This document shows positions 1 through 6,130 of a stretch of DNA of 6,218 nt, piece after piece. Positions within the stretch are counted from its first letter, which is position 1. Each line of letters begins with the position of its first letter. Origin of the DNA: CAZIPZ01 sp964541075 (GTDB lineage: Bacteria; Acidobacteriota; Terriglobia; 20CM-2-55-15); contig CAZIPZ010000212.1 in assembly GCA_964541075.1 (NCBI GenBank), positions 1 to 6,218 of the forward strand, read 5' to 3'. The translations under genes were made by a program, and so were the position numbers. Under the pieces are notes generated by a model, which was not told where the DNA came from, ran no database searches, and was given only the letters and a program-made list of their open reading frames with translations.

Positions 1-1
1 G

Positions 2-103
2 GAAACACAGAGCACTGAGCAGATTATTATTGGTGCCGAGAGAAACAAGGAAGTCACAACTCAATTGATGCCTAAGTTGATAGAGGAAACCGTAAATGGC
101 TAA
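2..103 (+). CDS. 3' end of an unidentified upstream gene (partial)
   Basis: A reading frame is open from the left edge to TAA at 101-103 and encodes the last 33 residues of a protein whose start lies outside the window. The translation is a plausible amphipathic, hydrophilic C-terminus (TEQIIIGAERNKEV near its start, then a tail ending PKLIEETVNG). The best support is the arrangement: its stop codon overlaps by 8 bases the ATG of the next gene (ATGGCTAA), the usual sign of an operon with translational coupling. The fragment is too short to assign a family. It could be a chance open frame, since 100 bases without a stop is not rare, but the overlap geometry makes a real gene more likely. Confidence 0.55.
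   Translation, partial: ETQSTEQIIIGAERNKEVTTQLMPKLIEETVNG
82..87 (+). promoter_or_regulatory. Ribosome binding site of the DUF3467 gene
   Basis: AGAGGA lies 8 bases before the ATG at 96, inside the end of the upstream reading frame. It supports the ATG at 96 as the start and implies that a ribosome finishing the upstream gene can restart on the next one. Confidence 0.6.
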
Positions 104-431
104 GAGGACCAAGCCCCAACCAGATCAGTCCGAGGAGATAGTTCGCGCAAACATTAATCGGCAGATCGAGTTGTCGACGAGCCACGTATCGCTATATGCG
201 AACGACACGCAAATTCAGATCACGCCGTGGGATTTCCGTTTCATGTTTGGAGTGGTAGAGGACCCGCCAAATGCAGAACGCCGCACTGTGCTTATCAAAC
301 AGCTCGCGGAAATAAGGATGTCTCCTCAGCACGCTAAAATTGTGGCGCAGGTACTAATGAGACAAGTCCAAAACTACGAGAGGGTTGTCGGACAAATCCC
401 AACGCCTAATGACGCGACCAGCGCGTCTTAG
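96..431 (+). CDS. DUF3467 family protein
   Basis: This is a complete 111-residue protein resembling family DUF3467 (Pfam PF11950), whose biochemical role is unknown. The family signature is visible in two blocks. The first, residues ~31-54, is a strand-rich segment reading VSLYANDTQIQITPWDFRFM followed by FG. The second, residues ~73-102, is the helical 'MSPQHAK' block with RMSPQHAKIVAQVLMRQ, then YE and a terminal IP. The length is typical for the family, and there is no signal peptide or membrane segment, so it should be cytosolic. The ATG at 96 has an AGAGGA site 8 bases upstream and overlaps the stop of the preceding gene, suggesting an operon. Its 3' end overlaps the end of the convergent small gene by 26 bp. 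Composition is AT-richer than the large genes to the right. Family assignment is from recognised motifs, not a search. Confidence 0.85.
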   Translation: MAKRTKPQPDQSEEIVRANINRQIELSTSHVSLYANDTQIQITPWDFRFMFGVVEDPPNAERRTVLIKQLAEIRMSPQHAKIVAQVLMRQVQNYERVVGQIPTPNDATSAS

Positions 432-645
432 CCGCTTTCTTTGCTATTGAAGAGCGGTTCGCCTTTGATAGCTTACTTGCTCTGGCCTGTCCGCCTTTTG
501 AAGCTCCCAGCTTTGAAAGGGCAACAGCGGCAGGGTTCCGGGTGTCAGGGGTTTCTTCCTCTTCCCCGGTGGCAATCCTCATGATTTTGACGGCATTTCC
601 GATAACGTCGGCAGGTCGTTTCTGTCCTTGTGGTCCCTTCGGCAT
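406..645 (-). CDS. Small basic KGG-rich conserved hypothetical protein (MPKGPxGxKRPADVIG type)
   Basis: This 79-residue protein belongs to a widespread uncharacterised group that begins MPKGPQGQKRPADVIG, continues with a short acidic patch (GEEEE, residues 27-31), then a hinge with RNPAAVALSKLG, and ends in a very basic helix-prone tail (SKGGQARASKLS, later IAKKAAKTRW). The tail resembles the KGG-type basic repeats of small stress-related or nucleic-acid-binding proteins, so nucleic-acid binding is a reasonable guess, but I know of no demonstrated function. I placed the start at the ATG (complement 643-645) because the family signature begins exactly there; extending to the upstream TTG at 696 adds 17 residues with no family character. 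There is no good Shine-Dalgarno, while a TATGAT box sits 6 bases upstream, so the mRNA may be leaderless. The gene converges on and overlaps the DUF3467 gene by 26 bp. Confidence 0.85.
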   Translation of the reverse strand: MPKGPQGQKRPADVIGNAVKIMRIATGEEEETPDTRNPAAVALSKLGASKGGQARASKLSKANRSSIAKKAAKTRWSRH

Positions 646-651
646 GAGACC

Positions 652-657
652 ATCATA
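652..657 (-). promoter_or_regulatory. Candidate -10 box (TATGAT) of the small basic protein gene
   Basis: On the minus strand TATGAT, one mismatch from TATAAT, ends 6 bases before the ATG. Transcription would then begin at or within a base or two of the start codon, giving a leaderless mRNA. That agrees with the absence of a Shine-Dalgarno. No convincing -35 hexamer lies 16-18 bases upstream, where the sequence is the GC-rich hairpin at 672-685. Confidence 0.35.
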
Positions 658-671
658 ACCCGGATCGAGAG

Positions 672-685
672 CCCCGGAACCGGGG
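672..685. repeat. Short GC-rich inverted repeat in the divergent intergenic region
   Basis: CCCCGG, AA, CCGGGG forms an almost perfect 14-base palindrome. As a hairpin the stem would be CCCCG/CGGGG with a four-base loop. It is followed by TCAGATTTCAAACTGAGACA, which carries no coding signal. It is not followed by a T tract on either strand, so it is not a standard terminator. It may be a protein-binding site, or the scar of a REP-like or insertion-sequence end. Confidence 0.4.
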
Positions 686-711
686 TCAGATTTCAAACTG
701 AGACACTACAG

Positions 712-3630
712 ATGTCGCCTCTGTGTTTGGCGCCGTGGTCCTTTCGGGTTATCCTTGCGTCTTTTCGCCATGAACTCACACTTCAAACCGATCGGGAATA
801 CCCCCGTCAACCAACTACCGGCGTGAAGGCTGAACCCGCGACCAACGAACAACTCTACGTTTACGAGGGCTCCACGATCACCGTGAAGGGCGAGGTCGTT
901 GGGAAGCACGCGGCGCTCGTCGAGGAAGTCACGTTCAAGTTTTTCGTCGATGGAGAGCAGAGCGAAGAGAAGACTGTTTCGATGACAGAAGGCGCGAAGG
1001 ATAAGAATACGGGCAACGTGACAGTCAATCACACTCTCAAAGCTCCCACCGTTCCGGATGACAAAGAAAGCTCCGTCCTCGACTATCACGTCTTCTATGA
1101 AGTGAAAAACAAGGATGGCACCACTACAACCCAGGAGAACCTGGCGGTGCGAAAGTTTCAGGTTCTTCCGAGGACTGCGCAGCTCGCCGTAACTCATATC
1201 ACTGGCGGCGCGGCGATCCCCAATTTTCAATTCAAGGTGTTCCAGGCGGGCAAACAGGTAGGCGGCGTCCAGACCACGTTCGCCAAGGACACCAAGAACG
1301 CCAAGAATGAAACGGTTCCTGCCGGGACGGCCGAGTTCAATCTGGATCTTAAGCCGGGTTTCCGGATTGTTCAGGAAAGTCCGTTCGAAATTGTCGAAGA
1401 GACCGTTTCTACGGGCCGCAAACGAACGGCCAAGGGCGATATCAAGTTTCGTGCGGCGTTCATCGCTCCCAAGAGCCTCGCTATCCGACAGTACGTCAAT
1501 GAGGCCTCTCGAAATCAGGGCCAGACCGGTTTTGGAGACGAGGTTGTTATTGAAGTGGGAGTCGAGGGTGATGAGGACCGTAAGCCGAAGATCGGCAATG
1601 AGGCCACCGAAGTTCACTTTCGCGTCACGTACGGCCCGGGCGATGGAGAAACGCAAGCGAAGAGCGCGCGCGATGATGCCAACCATCCGACCAAGGCAAA
1701 AAAGATGAGCGACAGCGACACCACGGCGACGGTGGAGGAGAAAGAGGCCAACAAGAAATATGAAGGTAAGGTGAAGCTTCCCGGAGGGCGGGGCTGCTTC
1801 AAGGTGAGTCTGGGTAAGGCGGGTGGCGATACGTGCACTGTGGAGATTGCAGGTTCGGACAAATTCCTGACCGACGAAGCGGTGACGCCCGACCAGACCA
1901 TGAAGTTCGAGAACTGGCGTCGAGTCTATTACGAGATCGTGGCGCCGGATTTCATGTGCGGCTCGCTGCTGGATCCATCGTCGCTGGACTTTGGCGCGGA
2001 AAGTGGTCGCCAGCTGGAATCGCTTGGCAGGCCGCTGTTCATCGAATTCGTTCATGACAAGACGCACCTCTTCAAGCCGGTGGAACAGGCAGGGCATGGC
2101 ACTCTGCTTCCGAGAAGGTTTCTGGGCGCCGAGGAGGGGACCGGAAGTTTTGCATACGTCCTCAGCGGGCGCAACTGGCGGGATTTGCCGTCAGGCCAGG
2201 CATGGGCGGACAAGCATCCAGGAAAGACGCTGAAGATAGCGTTATGTGATCGGATGTTAAAGTGGCGAAAAGACACCAGCGATCCGCAGGCCGGCACGCA
2301 GGACTTCAGCGGCACGCTGACGGAGGCTAAAGGCAAGCTCAATGTGCAGGAAAAGTTCAGCGGATTCTTCTTGCCCTTCTCCGGTTTCGACTCGGGGGAT
2401 GGAATTGGCGATATCGAATGGACGGCGGATATCGCCGGCAGCGACGACGTCGGGAAGTTCACACCGGAACTCAATATCGAGGATCATCGGCACGACGGTC
2501 GAATCGGCAACGCGCTGGTGATTGAGGTTGACGCCACCGATGCGCTTCCTGCTGATCCCGTGCAGATCATCTTCAAGCGTCCTCATTATCCAGGACTGAA
2601 GGTTAAGGATGCTTCCACCGCGGCCGCACTCGACGAGGCCGACGACGGCAAGGTTACGATCAAGGAGACTGTTCTCAACAAGGAACTCGTCCTGCAGTTT
2701 CCGACCATTTCCGAATCCGACGAAGGGGAGAGCGACGATGATCCCACTTCGCTCACCGAAGATCAGCAAGACCAGGTTCGCTCGTTCTTCGAATCATTGT
2801 TCAAAGATAACAAGGACGCTCTTCGTGCGACCGCTCAATCCAACCAGTTCGTCATTGAAGTCCAGGGTAAGTCCGGCGCCGACGGCCGTTCGAGGCGGAT
2901 CGAGGAAGTTATGTGGGCGGTTCAATGCGCATATACCGATACGAGCAGCTACGCTTCACACAACTACGTCGCGACGGATCTTGGCGTCGCAGAGACAGCG
3001 CTGATCAAGCAATTTGTGGACGCAGCGCTCTCTGATAAATCACTACTGCGCGATTTCGATGCGAAGGTGAATGTAAGAGTGAGTTGCCCAACGGATTTCG
3101 GGTGCGGCGAAGACGACTGCTTCAACGCTGTCAAAGACAAGCTGCAGGAACTGTTCGGAGCGGCCGCGGCGGAGTTCTCCTGGCATCCTGGACTCGACCA
3201 TTTGGGTGAACCTAGATCGGGCTTTATGTCCCTCCGCGATGCCACCGACGCAAGTCAGAGCACAATCACCGAATGGCACTTTGTCTTACCGGTTCAACTT
3301 TCCGACGGGACTCCGGGACCGGGTTCTTTTGTCGGCCCTGAGAAGACGAATGAAAAGTGTCCTGTGAAGATTGCATTCTCGGTGCAACCCCATGAGCGAT
3401 CGCCGGGTGAGATCGATGGTTGCCGGATCGCTTTGGCGGTCGATGCCGGAGCCGGGTATGCCAACGCGCTGGCGCGTTTGGCCCTGCGCGCGCTCGGGGC
3501 CCGCGAGGATTCTGCGAAGATTGCGCACGAGCATAGCGATGGAAATGCCGGTGACTGCCTGCAGGAGGCCGTCACGTTGTGCGATGGCTGCGTAAAGCAC
3601 GGCCGCTCGCTGGATCCGACCTCCATTTGA
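712..3630 (+). CDS. Large acidic beta-rich protein with degenerate zincin-like C-terminus (uncharacterised)
   Basis: This protein has 972 residues from the ATG at 712; GTG at 823 would give 935 and TTG at 628 would give 1000. I do not recognise a named family. Residue numbers here count from the TTG at 628. An Ig-like strand-rich segment (~77-180) begins YVYEGSTITVKGEV. A second beta segment (~183-278) and a lysine/acid-rich region (~320-382) follow, then a block ending ENWRRVYYEI (428-437), a motif I associate with secreted beta-rich proteins. Residues ~466-690 include a DHRHD cluster (619-623). An acidic linker (694-715) precedes a C-terminal region with Cys at 820, 826, 831, 911, 932, 977, 985 and 988. 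At 950-957, RLALRALG occupies the place where related-looking metallopeptidases read HELGHALG, so this may be a dead protease. There is no signal peptide or membrane helix. The start is uncertain because bases 712-822 read poorly as protein. Confidence 0.75.
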   Translation: MSPLCLAPWSFRVILASFRHELTLQTDREYPRQPTTGVKAEPATNEQLYVYEGSTITVKGEVVGKHAALVEEVTFKFFVDGEQSEEKTVSMTEGAKDKNTGNVTVNHTLKAPTVPDDKESSVLDYHVFYEVKNKDGTTTTQENLAVRKFQVLPRTAQLAVTHITGGAAIPNFQFKVFQAGKQVGGVQTTFAKDTKNAKNETVPAGTAEFNLDLKPGFRIVQESPFEIVEETVSTGRKRTAKGDIKFRAAFIAPKSLAIRQYVNEASRNQGQTGFGDEVVIEVGVEGDEDRKPKIGNEATEVHFRVTYGPGDGETQAKSARDDANHPTKAKKMSDSDTTATVEEKEANKKYEGKVKLPGGRGCFKVSLGKAGGDTCTVEIAGSDKFLTDEAVTPDQTMKFENWRRVYYEIVAPDFMCGSLLDPSSLDFGAESGRQLESLGRPLFIEFVHDKTHLFKPVEQAGHGTLLPRRFLGAEEGTGSFAYVLSGRNWRDLPSGQAWADKHPGKTLKIALCDRMLKWRKDTSDPQAGTQDFSGTLTEAKGKLNVQEKFSGFFLPFSGFDSGDGIGDIEWTADIAGSDDVGKFTPELNIEDHRHDGRIGNALVIEVDATDALPADPVQIIFKRPHYPGLKVKDASTAAALDEADDGKVTIKETVLNKELVLQFPTISESDEGESDDDPTSLTEDQQDQVRSFFESLFKDNKDALRATAQSNQFVIEVQGKSGADGRSRRIEEVMWAVQCAYTDTSSYASHNYVATDLGVAETALIKQFVDAALSDKSLLRDFDAKVNVRVSCPTDFGCGEDDCFNAVKDKLQELFGAAAAEFSWHPGLDHLGEPRSGFMSLRDATDASQSTITEWHFVLPVQLSDGTPGPGSFVGPEKTNEKCPVKIAFSVQPHERSPGEIDGCRIALAVDAGAGYANALARLALRALGAREDSAKIAHEHSDGNAGDCLQEAVTLCDGCVKHGRSLDPTSI
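727..755 (+). promoter_or_regulatory. Weak candidate promoter for the large plus-strand gene
   Basis: TTGGCG (727-732) and TATCCT (750-755) are separated by exactly 17 bases, each matching four of six consensus positions. Initiation would fall near 762, only about 8 bases before the ATG at 770, which has no Shine-Dalgarno. If real, this promoter would rule out the starts at 628 and 712 for the big gene. Confidence 0.2.
770..826 (+). other. 18-codon reading frame at the head of the large gene: coupled leader or frameshifted true N-terminus
   Basis: In the frame +1 relative to the large gene, an ATG at 770 opens an 18-residue peptide, MNSHFKPIGNTPVNQLPA, ending at TGA 824-826. It looks more like a natural N-terminus than the residues read in the large frame over the same bases. 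Two readings are possible. First, the TGA overlaps a GTG (823-825) in the large frame as GTGA, the layout of translationally coupled genes, so this may be a leader peptide. Second, one base missing from the run of five Cs at 801-805, or a -1 slip there, would join MNSHFKPIGNTP directly to RQPTTGVKAEP of the large protein. The present sequence cannot decide between these. Confidence 0.35.
2407..2436. repeat. Intragenic inverted repeat, 9-bp arms
   Basis: GGCGATATC (2407-2415) and GATATCGCC (2428-2436) are perfect reverse complements separated by 12 bases, lying inside the large plus-strand gene and encoding the segment around GDIEWTADIAG. Codon repetition (GAT ATC twice) partly explains it. 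No function is evident. Confidence 0.5.
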
Positions 3631-3649
3631 ACTGCGTCCCGCGGCCTGC

Positions 3650-6088
3650 TTAAACCGTCTGCGCACGAGGGCGTTGCACAGGAGGCTGGAAGAAATTCAC
3701 ATCCTGGCGCGGCGGCGGAGCTTGCTGTTGCACGACAACAGGCGGAGCTTGCGCCTGCACCTGCTGGGCACGCGCCGCACTGCGGGCATCGTACAGTTCC
3801 TGCCCCACGGTTCTGAGCCGCACGTACAATGCATTGTCGATTGGAATCTTCCACATATGCATGTAAATGAGGCACTGATTGATAACGGTGTCGTACTCCC
3901 AGAGGACTTGCGAGACCGGTGCGATCGTACTCCACAAAGCCGTCCATTGTGCATGAGGAGCCGGCCTAGGCCCAGAGGCCATTCCGGTCATTGGATCCAG
4001 TGGAGGCCCGGGAGCCAAAGTGTTCGCGACCTGAGCGGTCCCGTCGGATATCGCATACGCCAGCTTGCCCTTGTGCTGTCCCGTGACCTCTGTCAACCAA
4101 TGACGTTGGTGCCCGTTGAATGCCTCGTCCACAACCATGTCCATCATCTCGCGGATGGTTCGTATACGGGATTCCTGGATTTCGCGAATCTCTCCTGCAG
4201 TTTTACCCAGAGCAAAGCTGAACATGACAGGAGTGTTGTCGAAGCTGCGGTGGGTGGAGATATGAGTCAGTTCATGAATGAAGGTAGCCAAGCGAATATC
4301 GTCCGCGTTCCACTGGGGCCACTTCACAAAATGACCTGTAGGCGTCGGTCCTGCACTGGAACCGCTCCTTGAGTCGCTTCGAACCACGTCCGGCTTTCCG
4401 GCCACATCCAACATTTCGTCGATTACGGAGATCGTGACCGTCGGAATCTGGAAGTCCATGCACATGGCGTTGAGGGCATTGACATCCTCGCGTTGCAAGG
4501 CGGTGACTCTCGTCACGGAGAGCAAATCATTTTCATCCGGCGGCGTTCGAAGCACCACCTCCGGGCGCTGCATGCTCGGCAGCTTTCCGCCGCCGGTTCT
4601 ATACAGGAGGTCATAGGCCGCGCTCAAAGCACGCCGGCCATCCTCTCCATCGGTGTCGCCGTATGGCGGTTGAGGACCTGGTCCGGTGACGTTATACATT
4701 CCGCCCTCGAGCAATCCAGCCGCTGTTCGCAGTGTGCGAAAGTAGGTCTCGTCCGGAGGGTGCGGCATGGCATTAATCATCGCCTGCACGATCTGCCGGA
4801 TCATCGCGCCGGCGGCTTCGATGAGTGTTGCGACATTCCGCTTCGCTGCAGGCTTTCGTTTGTATGCATGGCAAACGCCGATCACTTGGATCAGCTTCTT
4901 AATGCGCTCCAGCGGTTCGGCGCTGCCATAGTTCTCGTTGTAATCACGAAGAACAGCCTCAACCTCATTGATCTTGTTCCGGGTTCCTAAATTGTAAGTG
5001 TCCCTTTGAAAGCGACTCAGAGTCATCAGACCCGGGTTGACAAAGACGCCGCAGGTCAAAAACCCAGGATCCAGATAAGTCAGAAGGTTCCGCTTTTCCT
5101 CCGTCATTTCCCCGGGACCGCGCGTTTCTGCCGGCTGCGTGTAGTAGGTCCTAATTACAAATCCTCGCTCTTTCCGATAGGTATTTTCAGAGTAGATCGT
5201 CACGGGACGTCCGTAATCGACCTCTTCGCCGAATTCGTCGAGGCCGACGCACCGGATTTCGCTCAACTTCTGCTCAACTCCGTTTCGCCGGACTACGGTA
5301 GCTTCGGCGGGGAAGATGCCGCGGAGGCCGTCGTCGGCGTGTATGAGTTCGTGAAAGAGGGTTACGTCCGGCGGCTTCTGTTGTGGCGTTCCCCACTGGC
5401 CTTTCTTCAGGGGATCGTCTCTGTCGGTCACCCCTTTGGTTTTCGGAAGGCCGAAAAACATGGGGTTATATCGCACCAGGGCTTCAGCCGGCGGCCCGCC
5501 GACAGTGAATGTCGGCGGCTGCCCAGGGTGCGCAGCCGGGGTCGCGGTGAGCGACCCGGGTTTCGGATCCCTGCCACTCGGACCCCTCCAATCGACCTTG
5601 CTTAATTGATCGGTGCTAAACCCATCGGAAAAACGAATAACGATAATCGAATCGCGGGCGCGGCTGTTATCGATGGACGTCAGCAGGGCGCGGCCGCTCG
5701 CCGTTTCGGCCATCTGACGCAAGTCCCGCAGCACGGCCATGTGGAAATTGGGAAATGGACACTGATGATTGGTGGGCGCAAGCACGCTGTTTCCGACTAA
5801 TCCGCCCTCGTAGATCAATATGAAGATGCGCCGGCCGACCTGCATGCACCACCGGTTCTCGGGCGCTGAAGTCGAGTTCGATCCGCAACGTACTTGCTTT
5901 TGCACCCGCTGGAGCGCCATACCGTTAATCGGACCGTCTTCGGTAAGAGTGTTTTCGTAGCCGACGCCGTCGATGTCGGAACCGCTTGGCAAAATCAGGC
6001 TATATCGGCCCGTTCGGGGCAACCCAATGCTGACGACGTAGTCACCGACAGCGGTTTCGATTCGCTTGTCCCACCATACTGCATCCAT
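3650..6088 (-). CDS. Double-HExxH putative zinc metallopeptidase, NleD-like (M91) first domain
   Basis: This is an 812-residue protein with ATG at 6086-6088 and an AAAGGAGG site four bases upstream. Residues 1-115 form an unrecognised strand-rich region with Cys 68, 81 and 110. Residues ~118-315 fit peptidase family M91, the family of the enteropathogen effector NleD, a zinc endopeptidase: GRALLTSID (132-140), a strand IIVIRF, VRYNP (205-209), HELIH (246-250) followed by ADDGLRG, and SENTYRKERG (300-309). A helical region (~392-462) links to a second unit: strand TVTISVIDE (550-558), a Gly/Ser/Pro linker, then FIHELTHISTHRSFDN with HELTH at 605-609. Both HExxH motifs are intact. The last ~40 residues are Pro/Gln-rich and probably disordered. 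No signal peptide is visible, so delivery by a dedicated secretion system or a cytosolic role are both open. The gene stops 19 bp from the convergent large gene. Substrate unknown. Confidence 0.8.
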   Translation of the reverse strand: MDAVWWDKRIETAVGDYVVSIGLPRTGRYSLILPSGSDIDGVGYENTLTEDGPINGMALQRVQKQVRCGSNSTSAPENRWCMQVGRRIFILIYEGGLVGNSVLAPTNHQCPFPNFHMAVLRDLRQMAETASGRALLTSIDNSRARDSIIVIRFSDGFSTDQLSKVDWRGPSGRDPKPGSLTATPAAHPGQPPTFTVGGPPAEALVRYNPMFFGLPKTKGVTDRDDPLKKGQWGTPQQKPPDVTLFHELIHADDGLRGIFPAEATVVRRNGVEQKLSEIRCVGLDEFGEEVDYGRPVTIYSENTYRKERGFVIRTYYTQPAETRGPGEMTEEKRNLLTYLDPGFLTCGVFVNPGLMTLSRFQRDTYNLGTRNKINEVEAVLRDYNENYGSAEPLERIKKLIQVIGVCHAYKRKPAAKRNVATLIEAAGAMIRQIVQAMINAMPHPPDETYFRTLRTAAGLLEGGMYNVTGPGPQPPYGDTDGEDGRRALSAAYDLLYRTGGGKLPSMQRPEVVLRTPPDENDLLSVTRVTALQREDVNALNAMCMDFQIPTVTISVIDEMLDVAGKPDVVRSDSRSGSSAGPTPTGHFVKWPQWNADDIRLATFIHELTHISTHRSFDNTPVMFSFALGKTAGEIREIQESRIRTIREMMDMVVDEAFNGHQRHWLTEVTGQHKGKLAYAISDGTAQVANTLAPGPPLDPMTGMASGPRPAPHAQWTALWSTIAPVSQVLWEYDTVINQCLIYMHMWKIPIDNALYVRLRTVGQELYDARSAARAQQVQAQAPPVVVQQQAPPPRQDVNFFQPPVQRPRAQTV
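5496..5518. repeat. Perfect 9-bp stem-loop inside the M91-like gene
   Basis: CCGCCGACA (5496-5504) and TGTCGGCGG (5510-5518) are perfect reverse complements around a five-base loop GTGAA. It codes for the PPTFTVGGPP linker (residues ~191-200) just before the first catalytic block. It would form a stable RNA hairpin in the minus-strand transcript. No T tract follows in either direction. Confidence 0.55.
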
Positions 6089-6092
6089 GACG

Positions 6093-6100
6093 CCTCCTTT
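6093..6100 (-). promoter_or_regulatory. Strong Shine-Dalgarno of the M91-like gene
   Basis: AAAGGAGG on the minus strand ends four bases before the ATG at 6088. It is near-perfectly complementary to the 16S 3' end and fixes the start codon. Its strength contrasts with the missing sites in front of the other two genes that start inside the window's divergent region. Confidence 0.8.
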
Positions 6101-6119
6101 GCCCGGTTTTGCGCCGGGC
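6101..6119 (-). promoter_or_regulatory. Stem-loop abutting the Shine-Dalgarno of the M91-like gene
   Basis: GCCCGG (6114-6119, read on the minus strand) pairs with CCGGGC (6101-6106) around a seven-base loop CGCAAAA. The stem ends directly against AAAGGAGG. In mRNA this would be a six-pair GC stem with no spacer to the ribosome site, a position where folding could affect initiation or protect the 5' end. It lacks a T tract, so a terminator is unlikely. Whether it is transcribed depends on the promoter. Confidence 0.4.
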
Positions 6120-6121
6120 CG

Positions 6122-6130
6122 ATCCTACCA
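6122..6130 (-). promoter_or_regulatory. Weak candidate extended -10 of the M91-like gene
   Basis: On the minus strand TGGTAGGAT fits the extended -10 pattern TGnTAnnnT, with no good -35 behind it. Initiation would be near 6115, inside the outer arm of the stem-loop, which conflicts with that hairpin being functional in RNA. A second option is TTGTCA (complement 6166-6171), which has only a poor -10 partner. The rest of 6131-6218 shows no gene I can support. Confidence 0.2.

Noticed and set aside
432..457. CCGCT...AGCGG stem just after the DUF3467 stop, as a terminator
   Set aside because: The stem is short, needs a bulge to extend, and has no T run after it. It also lies within the convergent gene's coding sequence.
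628..711. TTG at 628 as the start of the large plus-strand gene
   Set aside because: It would overlap the start of the well-supported small gene on the other strand, has no ribosome site, and adds residues read through the palindromic intergenic segment.
706..2097. 463-codon open frame on the minus strand opposite the large plus-strand gene
   Set aside because: Its translation is Arg/Leu-rich and has no recognisable motif. It reads as the antisense shadow of a GC-rich gene, and it extends into the non-coding divergent region.
3601..3646. GGCCGC (3601-3606) and GCGGCC (3641-3646) as a bidirectional terminator between the convergent large genes
   Set aside because: The arms are only six bases with a 34-base loop and no T tract, and such pairs are common at this GC content.
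3674..4372. 232-codon plus-strand frame opposite the 3' part of the M91-like gene
   Set aside because: It has an Arg/His/Ser-rich composition with no domain, and the opposite strand carries a motif-supported peptidase frame.
5006..5605. 199-codon plus-strand frame opposite the first peptidase domain
   Set aside because: It lies antisense to the HELIH region, shows no family features and lacks a ribosome site.
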